A DNA stretch of 33,270 nucleotides, from assembly GCA_903859705.1 (NCBI GenBank), contig CAIONQ010000111.1, forward strand, positions 1-33,270, read 5' to 3'. Shown here piece by piece: positions 8,956-17,103 of this stretch. Every line of letters begins with the position of its first letter. Within the stretch, counting starts at the first letter, position 1. The stretch is from an uncultured Chthonomonas sp. GTDB lineage: Bacteria > Armatimonadota > Chthonomonadetes > Chthonomonadales > Chthonomonadaceae. A model generated the notes under the pieces. That model was not told the DNA's origin. It ran no database searches and saw only the letters and a program-made list of their open reading frames with translations. Position numbers and translations under genes: made by a program.

Positions 8956-9516
8956 GTGGTGCCAGCCTCTACGGAAATGGAGATCCGCGTACACCGCGCC
9001 ATTTCCGGGGACAAGGAAGCCTTTGAGAGGCTGGTGTATGAGCACCGGCCCAGGGCTCTTCGACTCGCGAGTTCTGTTCTGAAGAATTCTTCAGAGGCCG
9101 AAGACGTGGTGCAGGAAGCATTTCTAAGAGCCTGGGCCAATATCTCAAGCTTCAGAATGGATTGCACGTTCTATTCGTGGATGTCCCGGATAGTGATCCG
9201 GCTGTGCCTCAACCGCCTGCGCTCACCTTTCTGGAAGCGGCAAGATCTTTCGATGTTCGAGACTGCCGTGCAGGGACACATGGTTACCCACGCGGATGCA
9301 TCAAATGCTCGAATAGTGGTGGCTCAGCTGCTCAATTCGATGTCACCGCCACTCAGGGCCGCCCTCATACTTCGCGAACTGGACGGCATGGAATACGAAG
9401 AAATTTCGTTCGCACTGGGCATTCCAGTTGGCACAGTAAAGTCCAGGCTAAACGCTGCCCGTAATCGATTTGCCGGCCTTTGGAATGCGATACAGAAGGA
9501 GACAGACAGTGTCTGA
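8956..9516 (+). CDS. ECF-type RNA polymerase sigma factor
   Basis: A 186-residue sigma-70 family protein of the extracytoplasmic-function class. Region 2 reads AFERLVYEHRPRALRLA, then EDVVQEAFLRAWANI and FYSWMSRIVIRLCLNRLR. Region 4 reads MSPPLRAALILRELDGMEYE, then ISFALGIPVGTVKSRLNAAR, the DNA-binding helix-turn-helix for the -35 element. No region 3 or 1 is present, as usual for this class. GTG 8956 is chosen from the AGGAGG eight bases upstream; GTG 8869 would add 29 residues without homology and overlap the upstream gene. The next gene starts on an overlapping GTGTCTGA. ECF factors are normally held by an anti-sigma factor encoded next to them, which points to the following gene. Confidence 0.93.
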   Translation: MVPASTEMEIRVHRAISGDKEAFERLVYEHRPRALRLASSVLKNSSEAEDVVQEAFLRAWANISSFRMDCTFYSWMSRIVIRLCLNRLRSPFWKRQDLSMFETAVQGHMVTHADASNARIVVAQLLNSMSPPLRAALILRELDGMEYEEISFALGIPVGTVKSRLNAARNRFAGLWNAIQKETDSV

Positions 9517-10075
9517 AAAAATCCCGTTAAACGATGAGGGCGCGCAAGTAGACGGGTTGTCGCCTGTAGCAGCAAGGGCACTGATCGAAGGTTTGCAGGA
9601 TGCTCTGCCTGTACCAGATCCAACCGGATCAACGGAGATCTCAAATATCATTCGCGGTGGGAACGACCTCAACCCATTGCCGCAGCAAATCATGAAGAGA
9701 ATCTCCTGGATGGCGCTCCCGCTACTGATTGCCTTTGCCACCACAAGCCTGCTTCTTGGGCATGCTGCTATAAAGCCTGTTCAAGTTCCATTCGTCTTTA
9801 ACCCGAACGTAGCCATGCTCAAGGAAGAAGCGGTGCAGGCGCCAGAACCCACCCTCACTTCGGCCGAAATGCAGCGGTTGGTGGCCACTGTACAAAATAT
9901 CCCTACCGACGATAACCTCACGAAGTTGATCGGAGATTCTGACGATGCCAGCGTATTTACGCCGCTAGACTACCCGCCATCATGGTGGATTACAGCCATT
10001 GATAAAGAGAAATCTCACCGAGTGCCAACCAGCAAAAACAATGCCTCATACAAATACTATGGGAGCGGCAAATGA
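9509..10075 (+). CDS. Single-pass membrane protein, candidate anti-sigma factor
   Basis: A 188-residue protein starting at GTG 9509, inside the last codons of the sigma gene (8-base overlap) and preceded by AAGGAGA. Residues 1-64 are polar and would be cytoplasmic; one membrane helix (ISWMALPLLIAFATTSLLLG) spans about 65-85; the rest (about 100 residues, Pro and acidic rich) would be outside. Topology and position behind an ECF sigma gene are those of an anti-sigma factor, but I see neither a HxxxCxxC zinc anti-sigma motif nor a known receptor domain. The role is inferred from context. The next gene begins on ATGA overlapping this stop codon. Confidence 0.82.
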   Translation: MSEKIPLNDEGAQVDGLSPVAARALIEGLQDALPVPDPTGSTEISNIIRGGNDLNPLPQQIMKRISWMALPLLIAFATTSLLLGHAAIKPVQVPFVFNPNVAMLKEEAVQAPEPTLTSAEMQRLVATVQNIPTDDNLTKLIGDSDDASVFTPLDYPPSWWITAIDKEKSHRVPTSKNNASYKYYGSGK

Positions 10076-12027
10076 AACTGAGTACACACTTAACTTCAGG
10101 GAAAACTTCGTGGCAGGTCCTGGGTGTCGCAGCCGGAATAGTGCTGGGCCTGTCCACCAATCCACATTTACGTCCACTTATTGTATCGGCATATAGGTGG
10201 CACAGTGCAGGCCCACAACTTGATCTTGCATTGGCCCCAGGGCGCTCAACTTCTCCCAATGCCAGGCAAGAACTGTCGGCTCGATTGCAATCACTCATCT
10301 CTAATAAAACAGCAGACCCTGCAGTCGCTGCAGCCGCCGCTCCTGCAGCGTTTGCAGCAAGCTCTGGTGCATTAGAAGACCGAGTAGTGCAGAGTATTCC
10401 GGAGGCGTCGCTTTGCTGGTCAACAATGGAGGAAAGCAGCCGAGCACATATTGCGCGGGTGATACCGCTGCAAACCGTATTCCACTCTCACCGGAATAGT
10501 CCTGTTGTCGCTGCTGCTTTAACCAGAGCAATAGTTTGTGCAGTAAGCGATTTCAAACGCGCAGATGCGGCGTTTGTGAATGGTGTCTATCCTCGTCCTG
10601 AAGATAAGTATCATTCAGAAGCAAAGTCCGAAGCTCGATTGGGGCCGCTAAACAGGGCACTGCAATTACGATTACTGGCAGTCACGGCGGCTGGCGAAGC
10701 CCTGGAACCTGGTAATGCTTATTGGCCACTGTGCGCAGCACTGGGGCATATGGGGCTACGGGATGATCGGAGTATGATTGCAGCAATGGACCGCGCACAC
10801 CGCTGCACACATTTCAACGAACACTCGAGCGAGCTTCTATCTGGGGCATGCACTCTATACGGTCTCCTCAACCCCGGGCGCACCACTTCGGCTGAAATGC
10901 TTAAAGTTATCGACAACCAGCCATCAACCGTAGTCTACTACCTCTCACTTCTCTGGACGGAATGTGCATGGAAGTCCGTATTACTGGAGCATCAGGGCAA
11001 CAATGATGCAGGTTTTGCCATTCGGTTGCGATTGGCAAAAACCGCAGCACTGGTTGCATCAAACGCCGCTTCACTCGATTGCCGCTTGGTTTCAGATTCA
11101 CTCGTTCTAAATTCAATGGTCGCCATCGGCGGTAATACTGCCGGAATTGCTACTGGCCAACAGCCAGATGTAACGAGAGCACAATCTTACAGTGCCGCGG
11201 TCAACCATCTGGACGCTTTAGGCGAAAAGCAAACGGCAGATTGGTTTCGGTTCGCAGGTGGCAAGGCACTCCGGCATCACGAATGGTTCTCCAGAGGCGC
11301 CAATGTGTATGATCTGGACCTTAGGGGAGTAAACACATCGATTTTCTATTGTGCTACTCTGTGGATTGCAGGGGGACTTTTTGTGGTGGCTGTGCTTGCA
11401 GCCACCGCCACACTGGCCAGAGCAAGAACCAGGTTTATGGTAGCAGAGCCGCCGCCCTGCCTGGCTGAAGCGAAACTTGGAGCAAATGCTGCAATCTGGT
11501 GTATGGTGCTCGCGCTTGGGGCAATCTACTCACATGTGTCCAGAGTGTCGCTCGTGGCCTGTATCATTACCGCGATAATCACAGGTAGTGCGCTGGTGGT
11601 AAGTAAACGAAATGTGCGCCGCCCTGCCGGATTGGGACACGGATACTGGGAAACAGCCGGGTGGGCTTTCTACACCGTACTGCTTGCACTCATAGGTACC
11701 TGGCAGCTCGGTGTACTCTTTAGCCCGGATGGTGAAAGTAGCATGTTTGCATCTGCAGGCACTACCATGCTACAGGCCCATTTCGCTGCTGCCGCTACCC
11801 AGCTGCCGTTTGCGTGCTTATTCTGGTACCTTACATTTGTGATGCAGCGCATTAAGTACATAAGCCCCAATGTGGCCGTATACCGGCTGGCAAAAATTGG
11901 CGCCATCCCTGCACTCACGTTGATCTTGTTGTGCTTTGCCCTGCTCTCCTGGAAAACAGCATCCTATGAAGCCGGGTTCCGGGCAACAATGAACAAGGTA
12001 ACCGCCATTAATCTGCCCGCCGAATAA
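10072..12027 (+). CDS. Large polytopic membrane protein of unknown function
   Basis: A 651-residue protein not recognised from any named family. A first hydrophobic stretch near 16-35 (VLGVAAGIVLGL) is followed by about 380 soluble residues, mostly helical and Ala-rich with several Cys, predicted extracytoplasmic. The C-terminal third holds about five membrane helices: IFYCATLWIAGGLFVVAVLA near 423, IWCMVLALGAIYSHV, VSLVACIITAIITGSALVV, FYTVLLALIGTWQLGVLF and IGAIPALTLILLCFALLSW near 620. The start ATG overlaps the stop of the preceding gene (ATGA), so it is translationally coupled to the sigma factor pair. It may be a sensor or the main product of the operon; no catalytic motif is seen. Confidence 0.85.
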   Translation: MKLSTHLTSGKTSWQVLGVAAGIVLGLSTNPHLRPLIVSAYRWHSAGPQLDLALAPGRSTSPNARQELSARLQSLISNKTADPAVAAAAAPAAFAASSGALEDRVVQSIPEASLCWSTMEESSRAHIARVIPLQTVFHSHRNSPVVAAALTRAIVCAVSDFKRADAAFVNGVYPRPEDKYHSEAKSEARLGPLNRALQLRLLAVTAAGEALEPGNAYWPLCAALGHMGLRDDRSMIAAMDRAHRCTHFNEHSSELLSGACTLYGLLNPGRTTSAEMLKVIDNQPSTVVYYLSLLWTECAWKSVLLEHQGNNDAGFAIRLRLAKTAALVASNAASLDCRLVSDSLVLNSMVAIGGNTAGIATGQQPDVTRAQSYSAAVNHLDALGEKQTADWFRFAGGKALRHHEWFSRGANVYDLDLRGVNTSIFYCATLWIAGGLFVVAVLAATATLARARTRFMVAEPPPCLAEAKLGANAAIWCMVLALGAIYSHVSRVSLVACIITAIITGSALVVSKRNVRRPAGLGHGYWETAGWAFYTVLLALIGTWQLGVLFSPDGESSMFASAGTTMLQAHFAAAATQLPFACLFWYLTFVMQRIKYISPNVAVYRLAKIGAIPALTLILLCFALLSWKTASYEAGFRATMNKVTAINLPAE

Positions 12028-12038
12028 TAACAAATGAG

Positions 12039-12072
12039 GTTTTAGGAGGCAGGGGAACCTGCCTCCTAAAAC
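12039..12072. repeat. Perfect 15-bp inverted repeat with GGAA loop
   Basis: GTTTTAGGAGGCAGG (12039-12053) and CCTGCCTCCTAAAAC (12058-12072) form a perfect stem around a GGAA tetraloop. The T-run is on the 5' arm and the A-run on the 3' arm, the reverse of an intrinsic terminator, and no U-tract follows on either strand. It starts 11 bases after the stop of the membrane protein gene and ends 12 bases before the DUF192 start codon. It may act as an RNA stability or attenuation element, or as a protein-binding palindrome. Confidence 0.75.
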
Positions 12073-12084
12073 GAATTTGGCCAC

Positions 12085-12468
12085 ATGCAAAATGACTTAC
12101 GCCAACTGTGGGATCTTGAGCAGGGAGTTATTATTGTCCCGAAACTTCAGATGGCAGCATCGGTATGGCAACGAAGTGCAGGATTACTGGGCAAGAAATC
12201 GCTGGATACAGATTATGGAATGTGGATCGCTCCCTGCGGGAGCATCCACACCTTTTTCATGAAGTTTGCCATTGATGTGGTGTTTATTAACGGCAAGGGC
12301 GAAGTTACGCATATTATCCCGGATCTACAGCCCTGGCGAATTGGGGCTGCTCCCGCTAAAACGCGCGCTGCTCTGGAACTGCCAGCCGGTGCCTGCTCAC
12401 GCATTGGCCTTAAGGTTGGCAGCCGCGTGCTGGTAACCACTTCTGGCACTCCAGATTTCAAGGGATAG
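12085..12468 (+). CDS. DUF192 family protein
   Basis: A 127-residue protein whose core matches DUF192: SAGLLGKKSL, then GMWIAPCGSIHTFFMKFAID, VVFINGKGEV, a PWR motif (LQPWRIGAAPAK), LELPAGACSRIGLKVGSRVL. The family is a small beta-structured domain of unknown biochemical function, sometimes exported; no signal peptide is evident here. ATG 12085 is the only start available, since an in-frame stop lies at 12067. There is no convincing SD: the sequence upstream is occupied by the perfect hairpin. It converges on the large minus-strand gene, with only eight bases between the stops. Confidence 0.92.
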   Translation: MQNDLRQLWDLEQGVIIVPKLQMAASVWQRSAGLLGKKSLDTDYGMWIAPCGSIHTFFMKFAIDVVFINGKGEVTHIIPDLQPWRIGAAPAKTRAALELPAGACSRIGLKVGSRVLVTTSGTPDFKG

Positions 12469-12476
12469 TCAGTAAT

Positions 12477-15302
12477 TTAAGGGTGTAGCGGTTCTCCAAT
12501 AAATCCAATCGATACCCGCAATCGAGGACGTGCCCGTCCATTGGATGCTGCCGATACCCGAACCCGAGTTTGCCCCGCACCAATAGGAACGGCCTGAATG
12601 CCCTGGAGGTTGGTTAGCACAGCACCTGTTCCAGAGTAAACCACCGCCGTTGTGCCTCCATCATACTCCACGCAGCCACCGGCGGGCACCTCGCACGGAA
12701 ACCGCAGGGTTACTCCCCCAATTATAACTGTGGGGTTCTTAAGAGATAGGTTTTGCAGCGGCATCGCATACACGGAGCCGATCTGAATTTCAGTTGAGCC
12801 CTTAGATAAGTTGTTCAGCCACATGCTGAACTCACCTATCTGGCCATACTCAGTAGACTCCCTGTAAATCGAATACGGATCTCCATATGGCCAGCTATAC
12901 TCCGCCCATCGGCGCCCCTCGGGCTCAACCAGCTCAACCCACCGCCAGCCCGTAAAGTCCAGTGTCACGTAATGCTCACCAATGCCGGCCACCACATGAG
13001 ATGGGCAGCGTAATTGCAGGTTCAGCAAAGCGCCGCTGCCATCGCCCTTAACCCACACCCCAAGCCCTTCGCGCCCCTTCAAATTGCGCACTTCTGAGAA
13101 AACTCTCTTAAACTGAACCCAGGAACCGGTTCGCGTTGCGCTGCTGTTTTCGGCCTGAATAGTGGCAACGGCCTCTCCACCGGGTGTTAACGTGCCAGCG
13201 GCAGATATCCTCGCAGTTATGCCGGGCGCAGCCTGTGCCAGTGTCACCTCTCCTGATGCCGGATCAGCCAGACTAATTCGGTCTGCTGCTGGGCCTGCTT
13301 CCCCGGCCTGCTGCAGGGCTTCGATACGCAGCCTGTAGTGTCCCGTTTTAGTTGGATTATTAACTACTGTTGTGTCAGATACCCACTTATCATCACTTTG
13401 AGTAAATTGATCTGGCCAAATTTTCGCGGTGGAAACAGGAGAAAAGCTCCACCCGGCCTTCAAATCTCCAGTCAGTGTGAACTCGGAATTTGGCTGGGCC
13501 AGTTTCTCTCGCATTGATGTCGGCACTTTCCCGGAGTGGCGCAGATCTTCGTAGCGCTTTATAAGATCGGCGTACCGAGGAAGTGCAGGTACCTTTTGCA
13601 TCATTGTCGGGTCTATACCCATCAGCGCCAGGCCGTTTCCAGTACCCAGGCACTTGCACAGCAGGTACTCCATATCATCTGAGTAGGTAGGCTCACCAGA
13701 GGCTCCTGTCCAGGTACGGATCGACCACCAACCGAGTTGCCCCGGAAGAAACATCCGGGCACACTCCTCGTTCGCTTTGCAATGGATATCAATGAACTGC
13801 TTATGGCTGCGAGTGGGATGATCCCACGCCCCCATACGGCTCCTTACGTACCACAGGTGGTGATGAAACGTGCTCATCTCCATCAGTGCAGATTTCCTAA
13901 GGCGCTTGTTTATCTCCCACACAAACTGAGATCCATAATGCCATGCCAGATCATTGCCACCAAGAATTCCCTCCCCATCCAACGCATCCAGGTAGATCAT
14001 GTCAAACCCACACTCGTTGAACATTGAGGCGGTACTGCCAGCAACTTCTGCAAACAGCGTGGTATTCGGATCTGGAACAAAGAGCCCAAAACACTCTTTG
14101 AGGTGGCGAAGATTAGCACCCTTTTTGTGGGCAGCAACGTGGGTACCGAAGGCTCCCCGGGTGCAGTTAGTAAACGCAAACTTGCCATCTTTTTGAACAC
14201 CACTGTAGTTAATTAGCTCATCGTCCACCATCAATGTAATGCTGTTGAACACAAAGAACCCTGTTATGGCGTTCATGTTTGCTGTGGTTTCCAACACGGG
14301 AACTGTGGTCGATGCCGCATCAAGGTCGTCTGCAAGCGTGAATTCAGAATCGTACGCAAGCCTCTTATCCGGCACAGGGGTAACCCACTTGCACTTCTTA
14401 TCCATAAAAAATGCATAGGTGTGAAGTCCGGCCTTTATGCCAGCTGCATGCAACTTATCAATAACGCGTTTGAAGCTTGCACGTCCCGCTGGGTAAGTTT
14501 GCGGGTTCGGCACGCAGTCGCCAAATCGAAATGAACTTCCTCCATGAAAATCGATCTGGTTAAGGCCGGCACGCTGCGCAAGGGCAATCCACTCTCCTAC
14601 GTTCTGTTCTGTCATGCCACCAAAGTTAAACAGGTAGCTGCCGCTGTTAATGGCCTTGCCAAGTGCGAATGGGCCACCTATCGATGAGTGTGGCAACTCC
14701 GGCGCATCCAAAACCGCCGCCTGAAGTGCGCCATGGAACTGCTTCGTTTTGCTCACAACAATGGATGCCGCCGCCCCTGCAAAACCAAACTTCGATATCG
14801 CGTACGCCTTCAACTGGTTCGTAGCGCGTGGAACTTCCTCTACATTCGTTTGAAGGTTAAGTGCAAGCGCACATGCAGAAGTTGGCTCGGCGGGTATCCC
14901 CTTTAGTGTGAGCGGAATGTCAAACAATACCAGGCGATCGGCATCGGTCAGCCTTGCCTCCTTAACCTGGAAAGTGATGGCCGATCCCTTGGTTTTTACT
15001 CTGATGGATACCGTGCCATGAGAACCATAATCGAGCTCCAACACACCCTGTCGATAGATCGCATGCAATGGCAGCACTGGCCCAGACTTTGTTGTAAGCT
15101 GCCCAAGCTGCCCGGCTGCCCCCGCAATACTCACCCCGCGCGCCCTATCCAAAAGAGCAGTAACATGCCCCCTGGCATCGGCTTCCATTCGAATTGTGCT
15201 GTTTTGCAACACAATTTCTTGCGATGTGGCTTGTACGGTCATTCCAATGGTACAGGCAGCAAAACCAAGTGTAATCTGCAGCTTGGCAGCGGCATTCATC
15301 AT
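12477..15302 (-). CDS. Large secreted glycoside-hydrolase-like protein
   Basis: A 941-residue protein with a signal peptide (hydrophobic to about 22, cleavage near VQA-TSQ). An N-terminal beta-sandwich runs to about residue 230. A TIM-barrel-like domain follows: NQIDFHGGSSFRFGD near 247, FKRVIDKLHAAGIKAGLHTY near 285, and FDMIYLDALDGEG near 437, whose Asp is in the position of a strand-end catalytic acid. A beta-rich insert (TTVPVLE...INYSGV...TNCTRGAFGTHVAAHKKGA) interrupts the barrel between about 320 and 405. The last 350 residues are beta-rich and may bind carbohydrate. The fold resembles alpha-galactosidase-type (GH-D clan) enzymes, but family and substrate cannot be fixed by eye. GGAG lies upstream of ATG 15302; it is divergent from pruA across about 200 bases. 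Confidence 0.82.
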   Translation of the reverse strand: MMNAAAKLQITLGFAACTIGMTVQATSQEIVLQNSTIRMEADARGHVTALLDRARGVSIAGAAGQLGQLTTKSGPVLPLHAIYRQGVLELDYGSHGTVSIRVKTKGSAITFQVKEARLTDADRLVLFDIPLTLKGIPAEPTSACALALNLQTNVEEVPRATNQLKAYAISKFGFAGAAASIVVSKTKQFHGALQAAVLDAPELPHSSIGGPFALGKAINSGSYLFNFGGMTEQNVGEWIALAQRAGLNQIDFHGGSSFRFGDCVPNPQTYPAGRASFKRVIDKLHAAGIKAGLHTYAFFMDKKCKWVTPVPDKRLAYDSEFTLADDLDAASTTVPVLETTANMNAITGFFVFNSITLMVDDELINYSGVQKDGKFAFTNCTRGAFGTHVAAHKKGANLRHLKECFGLFVPDPNTTLFAEVAGSTASMFNECGFDMIYLDALDGEGILGGNDLAWHYGSQFVWEINKRLRKSALMEMSTFHHHLWYVRSRMGAWDHPTRSHKQFIDIHCKANEECARMFLPGQLGWWSIRTWTGASGEPTYSDDMEYLLCKCLGTGNGLALMGIDPTMMQKVPALPRYADLIKRYEDLRHSGKVPTSMREKLAQPNSEFTLTGDLKAGWSFSPVSTAKIWPDQFTQSDDKWVSDTTVVNNPTKTGHYRLRIEALQQAGEAGPAADRISLADPASGEVTLAQAAPGITARISAAGTLTPGGEAVATIQAENSSATRTGSWVQFKRVFSEVRNLKGREGLGVWVKGDGSGALLNLQLRCPSHVVAGIGEHYVTLDFTGWRWVELVEPEGRRWAEYSWPYGDPYSIYRESTEYGQIGEFSMWLNNLSKGSTEIQIGSVYAMPLQNLSLKNPTVIIGGVTLRFPCEVPAGGCVEYDGGTTAVVYSGTGAVLTNLQGIQAVPIGAGQTRVRVSAASNGRARPRLRVSIGFIGEPLHP

Positions 15303-15501
15303 CCTATCACTCCATCAAACAGTGTGAACATTTTAGGCTCTGCATCCTCCTTTCGGCCGCGCAATGCGTTTTACCTTCCAAACAACCTGAAGCTAATTTC
15401 ATTGCCACAGAGCGCTAGTCCAATGTGTCATAATAGCGAAACCTAAATTCGCCTGCAATCCACATAATGGCCCGCGGGCAACAACAGACAGGGCACAAAC
15501 C
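15303..15501. other. Divergent intergenic region
   Basis: About 200 bases separate the start codons of the secreted hydrolase-like gene and pruA, so promoters for both must lie here. I found no hexamer pair good enough to place either. A 10-base palindrome, GCCCGCGGGC, lies at 15470-15479, 22 bases before the pruA start. Confidence 0.4.
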
Positions 15502-17058
15502 ATGTTTACTCCTTTTGAAAATGAAACATACGTAAACTTTGCGGAGGAGACCCCGCGCCGCAAAATGGAAGAGGCGATTACGCTGGTTACCAGCCGCCTT
15601 GGCCGTACCTACCCGATAGTAATTGGTGGGGAGCGCATTACGGATGGTAAGCTGGCGGAGAGTGTTAACCCCGCAAGGCGTTCTCAGGTTATTGGCGTTA
15701 CACCGGATGCAACCCCGGAGTTGGCAGACAAAGCGGTGGCCGCAGCCAACGAAGCCTTCAAAACCTGGCAAAAGGTGCCAGTGGCTCAGCGCGCACGTTA
15801 TCTGGTACGCGCTGCCGCTATAATTCGCCGCAGAATATACGAATTTTCGGCCTGGATGGTGCTTGAAAGCAGCAAGAGCTGGCTGGAAGCGTATGCAGAC
15901 GCTGCCGAAGCCATTGACTTTCTGGAGTTTTACGCCCGGGAAGCGGTGCGCTGGTGCGCGCCTCAGCCAACCACAGATTTTGCTGGCGAAAGCAACATGG
16001 TTCAGTACATTCCTATCGGAGTGGGCGCGGTAATACCACCGTGGAACTTCCCGCTGGCAATCATGGCGGGCATGACCATGGCAGCGGTAGTTACGGGCAA
16101 CACGGTGGTTCTAAAGCCCGCCGAACAATCCCCCATTGTTGCTGCAATATTCTTCGAACTACTGGAGGAGCTTGGCCTGCCAGATGGTGTTGTAAACTTC
16201 CTGCCCGGCCCAGGGGAAACAGTTGGAGAAGCGCTAACTGGCAGCCCATATATTCGGTTTGTTTCGTTTACGGGCAGCAAAGATGTTGGCCTTCACATCA
16301 ATCAACGCATCGCAATCACTCAGCCCGGCCAGAAGTGGATCAAGCGCGGCATCTTTGAAATGGGTGGAAAAGATGCGATCCTCGTTGATGAGGATGTGGA
16401 TCTGGACCAGATCGCCGCAGATGTAGTGCTTGCTGCCTTCGGTTTTCAGGGCCAGAAGTGTTCGGCATGCTCGCGTTTAATTGTACACAAGAACGTTTAC
16501 GATGCTCTTATTGAAAAAGTAGCGGCCCGCGCCGATGCACTTGCAGTTGGCGATCCAGCTGCTGGCAACTTCATGGGTGCAGTAATTGATGGCGATTCCT
16601 TTGCCCGAATTCAGAAGTATATAGAAATCGGCAAATCGGAAGGAAACCTGGTGCTTGGCAGCAAGAATGCCGATCCTGAGGTCTCTGCCGATGGCTGGTT
16701 TGTGTATCCAACCATCATCAAAGATGTGCAGCCTGATTCCCGCCTGGCTCAGGAAGAGATCTTTGGACCTGTTCTTGCCGTACTCAAGGCGGAGAGCTTT
16801 GAACATGGCCTGGAAATAGTGAATGGCACACAGTTCGGCCTTACCGGTGCTGCCTACTCTAACAACCGATCGCGCATTGAAAAAGCTCGGGAGGAGTTTC
16901 ACGTAGGCAACCTGTATCTGAACCGCAAATGCACAGGCGCTTTTGTAGACGTGCAGCCATTCGGCGGTTTCAACATGAGCGGAACCTGCAGCAAGGCCGG
17001 CGGAAGAGAATACCTCGGCCTCTTCTTGCAGGCCAAATCAATATCCGAGCGCTGGTAA
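15502..17058 (+). CDS. pruA: L-glutamate gamma-semialdehyde (1-pyrroline-5-carboxylate) dehydrogenase
   Basis: This enzyme oxidises glutamate gamma-semialdehyde, formed from proline or ornithine, to glutamate with NAD+. The 518-residue length fits the monofunctional RocA/PruA type. Visible features: the N-terminal IGGERI segment, PWNFPLAIMAGM, VLKPAEQSP, the NAD-binding FTGSKDVG, the general base Glu286 in EMGGKDA, and the catalytic Cys320 in GFQGQKCSACSR, then EEIFGPVLAV and PFGGFNMSGT. No proline dehydrogenase domain is fused, and none is encoded nearby. ATG 15502 is the natural start; the SD is weak. With GlnE upstream this makes two glutamate-linked functions in the window, but they are far apart and not one operon. 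Confidence 0.95.
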   Translation: MFTPFENETYVNFAEETPRRKMEEAITLVTSRLGRTYPIVIGGERITDGKLAESVNPARRSQVIGVTPDATPELADKAVAAANEAFKTWQKVPVAQRARYLVRAAAIIRRRIYEFSAWMVLESSKSWLEAYADAAEAIDFLEFYAREAVRWCAPQPTTDFAGESNMVQYIPIGVGAVIPPWNFPLAIMAGMTMAAVVTGNTVVLKPAEQSPIVAAIFFELLEELGLPDGVVNFLPGPGETVGEALTGSPYIRFVSFTGSKDVGLHINQRIAITQPGQKWIKRGIFEMGGKDAILVDEDVDLDQIAADVVLAAFGFQGQKCSACSRLIVHKNVYDALIEKVAARADALAVGDPAAGNFMGAVIDGDSFARIQKYIEIGKSEGNLVLGSKNADPEVSADGWFVYPTIIKDVQPDSRLAQEEIFGPVLAVLKAESFEHGLEIVNGTQFGLTGAAYSNNRSRIEKAREEFHVGNLYLNRKCTGAFVDVQPFGGFNMSGTCSKAGGREYLGLFLQAKSISERW

Positions 17059-17103
17059 CTTCGGCGTATTCACACTCAAAACATGTGTCTGGGAGCCTGT
17101 TCT

